From Heloderma charlesbogerti (lineage: Eukaryota; Chordata; Lepidosauria; Squamata; Helodermatidae), in NCBI GenBank assembly GCA_026122225.1, contig JANEZZ010000303.1, positions 7,501-71,500 of the forward strand: a DNA stretch of 64,000 nucleotides, written 5' to 3'. The notes under the pieces are model-generated. The model saw only the letters and a program-made list of their open reading frames with translations, was not told the DNA's origin and did not search any database. Shown one piece after another: positions 1 to 9,714 of the stretch (the stretch's first letter is position 1; each line of letters starts with the position of its first letter). The translations under genes were made by a program, and so were the position numbers.

Positions 1-1250
1 TCTGTCTTCTTTTGATCTTTTCGTTTTTCCCTGTTTTTGTTTTTTTTTTCTACTCTTTTTTCTTTATTTTTTTTCTTTTTTTATCTTTTTTTTCGTGTTT
101 TTTTTTTCTTGTTTTTTTCTTTTCTCTTTCCTTTTTTCTTTTTTTTCTTTTTTTTTTGTTTTTGTTTCTGTTTTTTTTTTTTTTTCTTCTTGTTTTTTTT
201 TGTCTTTTTTTTTCCGTTTTTCTCATGTTTTTTTTGATTGTTTTTTTTTTTCTTTCTATTCCTTTGCTTTTCTCTTTCTTTATTTGTTCTTATTTTTTCT
301 GTGCTTCTGTTTTTTTTGGCTTTTTTTACTTGCTTTTTTTTTTTTTTTTTTTTTTGTCTTTTTCCTTTCTTTTGTTTTTTGTCTTTATTTTTCTTTTTTC
401 TTTTCGTTTTTTGTTTGTTTTTTTTTTTTCTTTTTGTTCCTTTTCTTTTCTGTCTTTGTTCTTGTTACTCTCTTCTGATTTTTTTGTTTTTCTTATTTCT
501 TTTGTCGTACTTTTTTTTTTTTTCTCTTTTTTGGCTTTTTTCTCTTTTCTTTTTTTTCTTTTTTTGGTTTTTCTTTTCTGTTGTTCTTGTGTTCTTTAGG
601 TTTGATTTGCTTTTCTGTTTTCTGTTAACTTTTTTCTTTTGTTTTTTTTTTTCTTTTTTTTTTTTCCTTTTTTTCTTTCTTCATTCTTTTCTTATCTGTC
701 TTTTTTCCTTCTTTTCTTTTCTTTTTCTTTTTTTTTTTTTTTTTTTTATTTGTTTTTCTTTTTTTTTTCTGATTTCCTTTCTTTTCTTTACTTTTTTTTC
801 TTTCTTTTTTTTTCTTTTGTTTTCTTTTTTTCTTTTTTTTGTTCTTTTTTTTTTTTTTCTCTTTTTTCTTTCTTTTTTTTTTTTTCTTTTTTTTTCTTTC
901 CCTCCCTTTTCCTTTTTTCGTTTTCTTTTTTTTTCCTTCTTTTCTTCTCTTTTTTTTTCTTCTTTTCGTTTTTTCCTGCTTTCATCTTTTTTCTTTCTTT
1001 TTTTTCTTTTTTCTTTTTTTTTTTTCTTTTTTTTCTTTTTTCTTTTTTTTTTCTTTTTTTTTCTTTTTTTTTCTTTTTTCTTTTTCTTTTTTTTTTCTTT
1101 TCTTTCTTTTTTTTTTTTTTCTTTTTTTCTTTTTTTTTTTCTTTTTCTTTTTTCTTGGTTTTTTTCTTTTGTTTTTTTCTTTTTTCTTTTTCTTTTCTTC
1201 TTTTTTTATTTTATTTCTTTTTTCCTATTTCTTTTATTCTTTTCTTCTTT
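1..1250. repeat. Long pyrimidine-only low-complexity tract, T-rich with C
   Basis: More than 1.2 kb of almost pure T and C on the + strand (poly-A/G on the other), made of irregular T runs broken by single C and rare G or A. It begins before the window edge. There is no fixed repeat unit, although TTTTC and TTTTTTC spacing recurs. Its long open frames of Phe, Ser and Leu are a by-product of composition and are not genes. It could be a hugely expanded simple repeat or a region of unreliable homopolymer calls in the assembly. Confidence 0.95.
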
Positions 1251-1489
1251 TGCTTCTCTGTTCTCCAATACAGCATTTTTTGTTAGACGGGCCTCTGACC
1301 CTGCCTAACTTACTCATTCTGCCAAGGATGGGTAAGGGGACTGAGATGCAGTTGGATCCAGCAGTTCCATGGCCTCTCTCCTCCCTATCCAATGGCCCAC
1401 CCCAACACACCCATTTCCTTCCTTCCAGAGGTCAGAGACCCGACCTTGGGAGAGGGGGCTGCCGCAGAGCTTTCTGCAGTGGATGGGAG
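1251..1489. other. Unassigned stretch between the pyrimidine tract and the CR1 3' end
   Basis: Mixed-composition sequence with no ORF or repeat that I recognise. It may be a more diverged part of the CR1 element that follows, because the open frame through it runs on into the CR1-like residues. Confidence 0.4.
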
Positions 1490-1775
1490 CGGGAGGAGCA
1501 CATCCAGTTATTCAGGACACGGAATAATGGGCTCAAGTTACAGAAAGCCAGATTCCAGCTGAACATCAGGAAAAACGTCCTGACTGTTAGAGCAATACAA
1601 CAATGGAACCAATTACCTAGGGAGGAGGTGGGCTCTCCCACACGGGAGGCATTCCAGATGAGGCTGGACAGCCATCTGTCAGGGATGCTCTGATGTGGAT
1701 TCCTGCATTGAGCAGTGGGTTAGACTCGATGGTCTTATAGGCCCCTTCCAACCCTGCTATTCTATGATTCTATGA
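1490..1775 (+). mobile_element. CR1 LINE, 5'-truncated 3' end
   Basis: The translation ends in the typical C-terminal CR1 sequence (NGLKLQKARFQLNIRKN, then QQWNQLPREEVGSP). A short 3' UTR follows with GGTTAGACTCGATGG, CCCTTCCAACC and a terminal ATTCTATGATTCTATGATC repeat, the hallmark CR1 tail. Only the last part of the reverse-transcriptase ORF is present, as expected for a 5'-truncated copy. The upstream boundary is uncertain. Confidence 0.85.
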
Positions 1776-2030
1776 TCTCCCCTTTTGAGGTGGGAGGACT
1801 GTCTCTGGACTCAGAGGAGGAGATCCACTGAATCCTATGGCCCCTCAGATGCTGCCTAGGGGCTACAGGATTGCTCTGTCAGACTACCATCTGGATATAA
1901 AGTCAGGGCAGAAATATTGGAACAAGGATAACTGTTTTGGCAGTTGGCTTCTGTACACCACCACATCCAGATGGGAGTGAAGTCAGGACTTTAAGCTGTA
2001 ATTCAAGGGGTTTGACAAAAGCGGGGCACT

Positions 2031-2040
2031 AACCATTCAG
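2031..2040. repeat. Target-site duplication, left copy (AACCATTCAG)
   Basis: AACCATTCAG occurs directly before the BovB 5' end and again at 5263-5272 directly after the ACA-rich BovB tail. The opposite Tc1 inverted repeat carries the same word once as CTGAATGGTT, which shows the pre-insertion state. This pins the insertion to the base. Confidence 0.93.
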
Positions 2041-5000
2041 ACCCCTTCATGGATCACTGCCTTGTTGTGGCGAAGGGGCTTGCGTAACTCAGTGAAGCCA
2101 TAAGCTATGCCGTGCAGGGCCACCCAAGACGGACAGGTCATGGCAGAGAGTTCTGACAAAATGTGGTCCACTGGAGAAGGAAATGGCAACCCACTCCAGT
2201 ATTCTTGCCAAGAAAACCCCATGGAAAGTATCACAAGGCTAAAAGATATGACGCCGGAAGATGAGCCCCTCAGGTCGGAAGGTGTCCAATATGCTACTGG
2301 GGAAGAGCAGAGGGTATTTCCAAGTAGCGCCAGAAAGAGTGAAGCGGCTGGGCCAAACCCGAAAGGACACTCAGCTGTGGATGTGTCTGGCGGTGAAAAG
2401 AAAATCCGATGCTGTAAAGAACAATATTGTTTAGGAACCTGGAATGTCAGATCAATGAATCAAGGTAAGCTGGAGGTGGTCAAACATGAGATGACAAGAT
2501 TGAACATCGACATCTTGGGAATCAGCGAACTAAAATGGACAGGCATGGGCGAATTTAATTCAGGTGACCATCATATCTACTATTGTGGGCAAGAATCCCT
2601 TAGAAGAAATGGAGTAGCACTCATAGTCAACAAAAGGGTGGGAAAAGCAGTACTGGGGTACAATCTTAAAAATGATAGAATGATCTCAGTACGAATCCAA
2701 GGCAAACCATTCAACATCACAGTAATTCAAGTCTATGCCCCAACCACTGAGGCCGAAGAAGCTGAGGTTGATCGGTTTTATGAAGACCTACAACACCTTC
2801 TAGAACTAACACCAAAAAAAGATGTCCTCTTCATCATAGGGGATTGGAATGCTAAAGTAGGAAGTCAAGAAATCACCGGGATAACAGGCAGGCATGGCCT
2901 TGGTGTACAAAATGAAGCAGGACAAAAGCTAATAGAGTTTTGCCAAGAGAACATGCTGATCATAGCAAACACTCTTTTCCAACAGCACAAGAGGCGACTC
3001 TACACATGGACGTCACCAGATGGTCAATATCGAAATCAGATTGATTATGTCCTTTGCAGCCAAAGATGGAGAAGCTCCATACAGTCAGTGAAAACAAGAC
3101 CTGGAGCTGACTGTGGCTCAGATCATGAGCTGCTTCTTGCAAAATTTCGGCTTAAATTGAAGAACGTCGGGAAAACCACTAAACCGTTCAGGTATGACCT
3201 AAATCATATCCCTGATGAATATACAGTGGAGGTGAGGAATAGATTTCAGGGATTAGACCTGATAGACAGAGTGCCTGAGGAACTATGGACGGAGGTCCGT
3301 AACATTGTTCAGGAGGCAGCAACTCAATCCATCCCAAAGAAAAAGAAATGCAAGAAAGCAAAGTGGCTGTCTGATGAGGCTTTACAAGTAGCTCACGAAA
3401 GAAGGGAAGCGAAAAGCAAGGGAGAAAGGGGAAGATATACCCAACTGAATGCAGAGTTCCAGAGAATAGCAAGGAGAGACAAGAAGGCCTTCTTAAATGA
3501 ACAATGCAAAGAAATCGAGGAAAACAACAGAATGGGAAAGACTAGAGATCTCTTCAAGAAAATTGGAGATCTCAAGGGAACGTTTTGTGCAAAGACGGGC
3601 ATGATAAAGGACAAAGAAGGCAGGGACCTCACAGAAGCAGATGAGATTAAGAAGAGGTGGCAAGAATACACAGAAGAACTATACAGGAAAGATCTGAATG
3701 TCCCTGATAGCCATGATAGTGCGGTCACTGAACTTGAGCCAGACATCCTAGAGAGTGAAGTCAAGTGGGCCTTAGGAAGCATTAGTAACAACAAAGCTAG
3801 CGGAAATGACAGTATTCCAGCCGAGCTATTTAAAATCCTAAAAGATGATGCTGTTAAAGTGCTGCACTCAATATGCCAACAAATCTGGAACACTCAACAG
3901 TGGCCACAAGACTGGAAAAGGTCAGTTTACATTCCAATTCCAAAGAAGGGCAACGCCAAAGAGTGTTCAAACTACCGCACCGTTGCGCTCATTTCACATG
4001 CCAGCAAGGTGATGCTCAAAATCCTACAAGCTAGGCTTCAGCAGTATGCGAACCGAGAACTACCGGAAGTACAAGCTGGGTTTCGAAGAGGCAGAGGAAC
4101 TAGAGATCAAATCGCCAACATTCGCTGCATCATGGAGAAAGCAAGAGAATTCCAGAAAAACGTCTATTTCTGCTTCATTGACTACGCTAAAGCCTTTGAT
4201 TGTGTGGATCACAACAAACTGTGGCAAATTCTTAAAGTGATGGGAGTACCAGACCACCTTACCTGTCTCCTGAGAAACCTGTACGAGGGTCAAGAAGCAA
4301 CAGTAAGAACCACACATGGAACAACCGATTGGTTCAAAATTGGGAAAGGAGTACGACAAGGCTGCATATTGTCACCCTGCTTATTTAACTTATATGCAGA
4401 GTACATCATGAGAAATGCCGGGTTGGATGAAACAGAGGTCGGAATTAAGATTGCTGGGAGAATTATCAACAACCTCCGATACGCAGACGATACCACCCTA
4501 ATGGCAGAAAGCGAAGAGGATCTAAAGAGCCTCTTGTTGAAGGTGAAAGAGGAGAGTGCAAAAGCTGGTTTGAAACTCAACATTAAAAAAACAAAGATCA
4601 TGGCATCTGGCCCCATCACTTCCTGGCATATAGAAGGGGAAGAAATGGAAGCAGTGACAGATTTTACTTTCTTGGGCTCCAAGATCACCGCAGACGGTGA
4701 CTGTAGCCATGAAATTAAAAGACGCTTGCTCCTTGGGAGGAAAGCTATGGCCAACCTAGACAGCATAGTCAGAAGCAGAGACATCACCTTGCCGACAAAG
4801 GTCCGTCTAATCAAAGCTATGGTTTTCCCAGTAGTAATGTATGGCTGTGAGAGCTGGACTATAAGGAAGGCTGAGCGCCGAAGAATTGATGCTTTCGAAC
4901 TGTGGTGCTGGAGAAGACTCTTACGAGTCCCCTGGACTGCAAGGAGGTCAAATCAGTCCATCCTAAAGGAAATCAACCCTGAGTGCTCATTGGAAGGACA

Positions 5001-5262
5001 GATAATGAAGCTGAAGCTCCAATATTTTGGCCACGTAATGCGAAGAGAAAACTCCCTGGAAAAGACCCTGATGCTGGGAAAGACTGAAGGCAAAAGGAGA
5101 AGAGGACGGCAGAGGATGAGATGGCTAGATAGCATCACGAATGCAATGAATATGAACTTGAGCACACTCCGGGAGAGAGCGCAGGACAGGAAGGCCTGGC
5201 GTGCTATGGTCCATGGGGTCACGAAGAGTCGGACACGACTGAACGACTGAACAACAACAACA
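2041..5262 (+). mobile_element. Full-length RTE-BovB LINE
   Basis: A 3222-bp element with 5' end CCCCTTCATGGATCACTGCC, a single long ORF (2107-5250), almost no 3' UTR, and a 3' tail of ACA repeats, all typical of BovB. It has a perfect 10-bp target duplication and sits inside the left inverted repeat of a Tc1-like transposon. Three other copies lie in the window (14493-16468, 37901-40570, 29308-29673). The perfect duplication and intact ORF suggest a recent insertion. BovB is known for horizontal transfer between squamates and ruminants; this copy alone says nothing about direction. Confidence 0.95.
2107..5250 (+). CDS. BovB endonuclease/reverse transcriptase, intact
   Basis: A 1047-residue polyprotein that would nick genomic DNA and copy its own RNA by target-primed reverse transcription. 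An apurinic-type endonuclease domain starts near residue 110 (GTWNVRSMN), with SELKWTG near 139, GDWNAKVGS near 245 and the catalytic SDH near 338. A linker rich in basic residues follows. The reverse transcriptase spans about 600-860, with PIPKKG, FIDYAKAFD (catalytic Asp near 692) and YADD (near 792). The C-terminal part has WCWRRLLRVPW and ends RLND. No stop or frameshift interrupts it and all catalytic motifs are present. The ATG at 2107 is the first in frame; a shorter start such as the Met at residue 12 is possible. Length fits the BovB family. Confidence 0.95.
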   Translation: MPCRATQDGQVMAESSDKMWSTGEGNGNPLQYSCQENPMESITRLKDMTPEDEPLRSEGVQYATGEEQRVFPSSARKSEAAGPNPKGHSAVDVSGGEKKIRCCKEQYCLGTWNVRSMNQGKLEVVKHEMTRLNIDILGISELKWTGMGEFNSGDHHIYYCGQESLRRNGVALIVNKRVGKAVLGYNLKNDRMISVRIQGKPFNITVIQVYAPTTEAEEAEVDRFYEDLQHLLELTPKKDVLFIIGDWNAKVGSQEITGITGRHGLGVQNEAGQKLIEFCQENMLIIANTLFQQHKRRLYTWTSPDGQYRNQIDYVLCSQRWRSSIQSVKTRPGADCGSDHELLLAKFRLKLKNVGKTTKPFRYDLNHIPDEYTVEVRNRFQGLDLIDRVPEELWTEVRNIVQEAATQSIPKKKKCKKAKWLSDEALQVAHERREAKSKGERGRYTQLNAEFQRIARRDKKAFLNEQCKEIEENNRMGKTRDLFKKIGDLKGTFCAKTGMIKDKEGRDLTEADEIKKRWQEYTEELYRKDLNVPDSHDSAVTELEPDILESEVKWALGSISNNKASGNDSIPAELFKILKDDAVKVLHSICQQIWNTQQWPQDWKRSVYIPIPKKGNAKECSNYRTVALISHASKVMLKILQARLQQYANRELPEVQAGFRRGRGTRDQIANIRCIMEKAREFQKNVYFCFIDYAKAFDCVDHNKLWQILKVMGVPDHLTCLLRNLYEGQEATVRTTHGTTDWFKIGKGVRQGCILSPCLFNLYAEYIMRNAGLDETEVGIKIAGRIINNLRYADDTTLMAESEEDLKSLLLKVKEESAKAGLKLNIKKTKIMASGPITSWHIEGEEMEAVTDFTFLGSKITADGDCSHEIKRRLLLGRKAMANLDSIVRSRDITLPTKVRLIKAMVFPVVMYGCESWTIRKAERRRIDAFELWCWRRLLRVPWTARRSNQSILKEINPECSLEGQIMKLKLQYFGHVMRRENSLEKTLMLGKTEGKRRRGRQRMRWLDSITNAMNMNLSTLRERAQDRKAWRAMVHGVTKSRTRLND

Positions 5263-5272
5263 AACCATTCAG
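5263..5272. repeat. Target-site duplication, right copy (AACCATTCAG)
   Basis: Second copy of the 10-bp direct repeat. The Tc1-like sequence resumes at once with GAAGGACAGCCAGTGGCATA, whose inverted partner is at 6613-6632. Confidence 0.93.
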
Positions 5273-5496
5273 GAAGGACAGCCAGTGGCATACACACACA
5301 CCCATCATTGTTGGCTCATAAGTAATGGAATGAATGGCTGACAAGCACCTGCATGGCCAGGTGTGGCCTGTTTCCTGGGCACCCCATGACCAATCAAGCA
5401 GATAAAAGGCCTGGAGGTGGTTCTGAGTGTTACATTAGTGTTACCACTGAGTGTTACCACATTTGCATTTGGTAGCTGTTCACTGGAATTCCCAAC

Positions 5497-6531
5497 ATGA
5501 GGTCCAAAGAGGTCTCCATGCGAGTGAAGGAGGCCATCATTAGGCTGAGGAAACAACATAAACCCATCAGAGAGATAGCAAAAACATTGGGAGTGGCCAG
5601 CACAACAGTTCGGAACATCCTGGAAAAGAAGGAATTAACTGGCAAGCTCAGCAACAGCAAAAGGCCTGGAAGACCACGGAAGACAACTAAAGTGGATGAC
5701 CGCAGAATGCTGCTCATGGTGAAGAGGAACCCTTTCACGACATCTAGCCAGGTCAAGAACGCTCTTGAGGAGGTAGGCATGTCATTATCAACATCTACAG
5801 TCAAGAGATGGCTTTATGAATGTAAATACAGAGGCTTCACAACAAGGTGCAAACCACTGGTAATGCTCAAGGACAGGCCAGATTAGCCTTTGCCAGCAAA
5901 CACCTAAAAAAAGCCTGCCCAGTTCTGGAATAAGATTCTTTGGACTGATGAAACCAAGATTAACTTGTACCTGAATGATGGGAAGAGAAAAGTATGGAGA
6001 AGGAAAGGAACAGCTCATGATCCAAAGCACACCACATCATCTGTCAAACATGGTGGAGGCAGTGTTATGGCATGGGCATGTATGGCTGCCAATGGAACCA
6101 GGTCACTGGTGTTTATTGATGACCTGACTGCTGATAAAAGTAGCAGGATGAATTCTGAAGTGTATAGGGCTGTACTTCCTGCTCAGATTCAGCCGAATGC
6201 TGCCAAACTGATAGAACGCTTCTTCATATTGCAGATGGATAATGACCCAAAACATACAGCAAAAGCTACCCAAGAGTTTCTGAAGGCAAAGAAGTGGGAT
6301 GTTCTTCAATGGCCAAGTCAGTCACCTGCTCTCAACCCAACAGAGCATGCTTTTCACTTACTGAAGACAAGACTGAAGGCAAAAAGACCCACAAACAAGC
6401 AGCAGCTGAAGGCAGCTGCAGTAAAGGCCTGGCAAAGCATCTCAAGGGAGGAAACTCAGCATTTGGTCATGTCCATGGGTTCCAGACTTCAGGCGGTCAT
6501 TGACTGCAAAGGATTTCCATCCAGATATTAA
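5497..6531 (+). pseudogene. Tc1-like transposase, broken (DD34E)
   Basis: About 345 codons of a Tc1-family transposase, the enzyme that cuts and pastes the surrounding transposon. The N-terminus (MRSKEVSMRV) has a paired-like helix-turn-helix (REIAKTLGVASTTVRNIL) and a GRPRKT hook. The catalytic triad is visible: Asp in WTDETK (5947-5949), Asp in MDNDPKHT (6238-6240) and Glu in NPTEHAF (6343-6345), with 34 residues between the last two. The first part runs to TAG at 5884 and a TAA follows at 5905. Between about 5877 and 5910 the family sequence (ARLAFASKHLKK) reads in another frame, so two compensating indels bracket a 30-40 bp shifted block. The rest is open to TAA at 6529. It is inactive as it stands. 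Confidence 0.9.
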
Positions 6532-6792
6532 AGGCGATCCTTAAGTTTGAAATGATGTTGGTTTGTTCCATTACTTATTACAGCCACCAACGATGGGTGT
6601 GTGTGTGTATGCCACTGGCTGTCCTTCCTGAATGGTTAGTGCAACACTTTTGTCACACCCCTTGAATTACAGCTGAAAGTCCTGACTTCGTTCCCATCTG
6701 GGTGTGTTTCCTTTCAACTTCAATGTGGTGGTGTACAGAGGCCAACTGCCAAAACAGTCATCCTTCTTCCAGTATTTCTGGCCCTGGTGGTA

Positions 6793-8312
6793 GGTTTTAG
6801 AAAAACAAAACTTTAAAGAAATGGATGCATGCACATTCACTACATTAGAATTTTCCCCATTCAGAACAGTTGGAAACCTTGAAAAGAATTCCTTTTCAGG
6901 AAGTACTTCTGAATACCGATAGTGAAGATTTCTTTTGATAAGATGGAGCACATACATTATGCCCTTTTCTTCAAAAATGAAACATGGACAATCTCTAATG
7001 TTAAAATCTTATGCAACCATACCTGAGAATAAATCCATCTGGAACCTGTGGGACTTGCTTCTGGGTAAACATGGATTAGATTGCAGTGCACGGCTGTTTT
7101 AATAAGTGATGCTTACCTTGTTTGCTGCATTCCTTATATCTGAAATTTGAGCTTAAAACTAAAATTAGCTAGAATGGAACAGAAGCTCAAGGTTCTTTAA
7201 GTGTCATGCATGGAAGCACTCTTAACAGTTCACAATATATTTGGCAATTGAATGGTAAGCTTTTAATTTTTTTAAAGTGGAACTAAATGTATAAGTTCTA
7301 GAGGGGGTTGACCAACTTCTGAAGGACAAATGGCTATAATGGCTATTTCTCATTTCTGTCTTGTTAACAAGTATATAAATAAGAGGAGGCTTCAGTAATT
7401 GGCTTAGAGTTACTAATGAATTAATTAACTTCAGTCTATTTTACCTAACCTTTAATAATATGAGTCCTTTTTCTTTTCGTTTTTCGTTTTTGGTCTAGCA
7501 ATAAGCCTGACAGGCTGAAAAAAACAGACATACAGCAGAGCTCTTGAAAATTAATGAGAAACGAGGAAAGAATCAATGTACATTCTGCTTGCAGAGGGCT
7601 GACACAAAAAAGACACAATAAACCATGAACAAACACAGTCAGTTTAAAAAAATAGGTTAGGAAAAGTGGGCAAATTCAATTATAGAAGTAATTAGAAGAT
7701 ATAGGGCAAGGCTGCCGTTTGGGACTGTGCCAGAAAACATGAATTAATACGAGTGAATAGAAAGCGCCCATGTAGTAATTAAGAGGCAATCACCTATGGC
7801 AATGAATACCTGAAAACAGGCGGCGGGGTAGGGGTGGGGGTGGTACTAATAATTCAGTGATCAAAAATATTTTTGGATGATTAATATGGCAAATTTGCTT
7901 TAAGAGACTAATTTCAGGAAAGATATCAAGACAATAGCATGCTGTTTGTTCATCCTAGCAGTTTTATAGCTAATTAAATTTTATAATTTGCAACAATATT
8001 CAAGAGTATTAAATAAAAGTGCAAGTGCGACTAGTTCTTTGCAATAGCTGCCTTCAAATCAATAGCTCAAACTAGCTCAACTTACTTTTATATGCACTGA
8101 CATACATACACTCATCTATGCATGCAAGGAGGAGGCTCCAGTTGCTTCCATTTGTCAAATGATGTTTGAGCTATTATTTGTCAAAGTCCCATGGCAACTT
8201 CTCAATGTTATGCTCCACATCTTTATTGTCCCCTAAGAATGCAAACTGTGATTTGCCCAGGTACTTGAACCACTTCATACCCTATACTCTTTAGGCAAAT
8301 GCCTAAGAACAT
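6793..8312. other. AT-rich sequence, little recognised
   Basis: No coding exon or clear element is seen. Around 7030-7092 there is a decayed copy of the short repeat that also occurs at 20570-20665 (GTGGGACTTGCTTCTGGGTA, then GGATTAGATTGCA). Confidence 0.5.
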
Positions 8313-8612
8313 GGGTTGGATCCAATAGGACCCTTGCACTGGTGCCCTAGGCCTGCTGGTGGCGGCATGCACACAGCCTCTGTTGCTGGCAGCCACAGTG
8401 TAGCGCTTTCATGGCCAAGTGCCAAAATGAGTGGAAACACTTGTTTCCGGAAGGGGCATGATCTGCCCCTTCCAGAAGCGAGTGTTTCTGCTTATTTCGG
8501 CATTTGGCTGTGGAAGCACTACATCATGGCCACCGCCAGCAGGGCTGACCATGTGCCCACCCCCACCAGTGGACCTAGCACGCCATCACATGAGTCCTCT
8601 TGGATCCAACCC
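8313..8612. mobile_element. 300-bp foldback DNA element (MITE)
   Basis: The ends are exact inverted repeats (GGGTTGGATCCAA and TTGGATCCAACCC). The interior also folds back: GCCAAGTGCCAAAATGAGTG near 8413 pairs with the complement near 8500, and GGAAGGGGCATGATC pairs with GATCTGCCCCTTCC. A 5-bp direct repeat AACAT flanks it on both sides (8308-8312 and 8613-8617). There is no coding capacity. The superfamily cannot be decided from the ends. Confidence 0.75.
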
Positions 8613-8764
8613 AACATGAACATGGAATAGTGTGAATGTGACAAATGTGTTTTTAAACACAAGTACACTATACATATATGATTTTTAAAGCATCAAACAG
8701 CAGTTCCAACAAGTTTATTCTGGATCCCAGAAGGACGCAGTTAATCCCTTAAAACATGTTTATT

Positions 8765-9712
8765 AGAGTGACTAACACAACACAAATACTAATGTCTTAA
8801 AGCAAAATATTTTGGCTTCCACCTTCTTCAGTTGCTCAGATATGAACCAAAGGGTCCTGCAGCCAAGGTGGCAGTTATAGAACAGAGAGGACAGAATATT
8901 CCAAAGTGTGGCATTTGCTGTGGATGAATGATGTAAGGTATTATCTTCCAGGTTGAGACCATGTGATGTTAAGGTATTAGGTCTATGTATCCATAGGTTT
9001 TCTCTTGTTTCCAATGTTCTTGGATCATATGGCATATCTATGGCAGTAACTGATAGATCAGATTGGCTGATTTTCTGAAGCGCTTCACAACTGGTTGTTC
9101 CAAGTTTTTAATTAAGATTGCAGATTTGTGGTTTCTGAAATCATAGGTTCATAGGTCAGTTATTGTTTTACCTTCGTACTGAATATGATATCCTGGGTGT
9201 TTGCATTCAATGATATAAATTACATTGCAAGACCTGCAGGCAATACTTTGTTTGATGTAGTAAGTCCTGCCAGTACGCTTGAAGGTAACTGCCTCCCTAA
9301 GGTAAACACAGGTGATGCAGTGCTTGGATTCACAAGGATGTGATCCAGGATTGTTGATCAGTGATTTGAGAACAGCCCTCACTAGTAATCTGCATAGATT
9401 TGGAGGCTGGTGGAAAGACATAACAGGAGGCTTGCTGAGTGCTTTAGCAGTATATTCAGAGTTGGATAACAATGGGCAGCTTTCCCTGATTGCCAGGTAA
9501 TGGTAGATGTTGGATGGAAATCTACAACAAATGGGATGCATTGTTCTTTGTTGCCTGACATATCTTTCATGGAGAAGATTTTCTTTTGAAAAGATGGTTG
9601 CTTTGTTGATCAGTGATCATCATAGTCAATGATATGTAGAGGATATCCTCTGTAAAGGAGGTAAATTCTTAAGTTCACTAGTTCTTTGGTAATTTTCTTC
9701 ATTGTTACAGAT
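8765..9712 (-). pseudogene. Penelope-like retroelement remnant (RT end plus GIY-YIG endonuclease)
   Basis: Read on the minus strand, 9712-9610 gives LRIYLLYRGYPLHIIDYD, like the end of a Penelope-type reverse transcriptase. After it come PPNLCRLLVRAVLKS, CESKHCITC (Cys cluster), TYYIKQSIACRSCNVIYIIE and YEGKTITDL, the linker and the two halves of the GIY-YIG endonuclease core. Downstream on the minus strand (9035-8772) TRENLWIHRPNTLTSHGLNL matches the usual C-terminal WI...TL..GLN region. Frames are broken, so it is a dead, 5'-truncated copy. The + strand CR1 begins immediately to its right. Confidence 0.75.
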
Positions 9713-9714
9713 GC

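Larger units (their letters stand above)
1900..6790 (+). mobile_element. Tc1-like DNA transposon interrupted by a BovB LINE
   Basis: The two ends are long inverted repeats. The left end (1900-2040, continuing at 5273-5330) matches the reverse complement of 6566-6790, including shared words such as GGCAGTTGGC, CTGTACACCACCACAT and GTCAGGACTTT. TA dinucleotides flank both ends (1898-1899 and 6791-6792), as expected for Tc1/mariner target duplication. Without the 3222-bp BovB and one copy of its 10-bp duplication the element would be about 1.66 kb, a normal Tc1 length. The right arm has about 24 bp absent from the left. The transposase is broken, so this copy is not autonomous. Confidence 0.88.

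Noticed and set aside
12..1693. Long Phe/Ser/Leu-rich open frames in the first 1.3 kb
   Set aside because: They come from the T/C-only composition; all three frames are open together.
3188..3893. Antisense open frames over BovB copy 1, repeated over the other copies
   Set aside because: They mirror the sense ORF, recur at the same place in every copy, and the sense frame carries all catalytic motifs.
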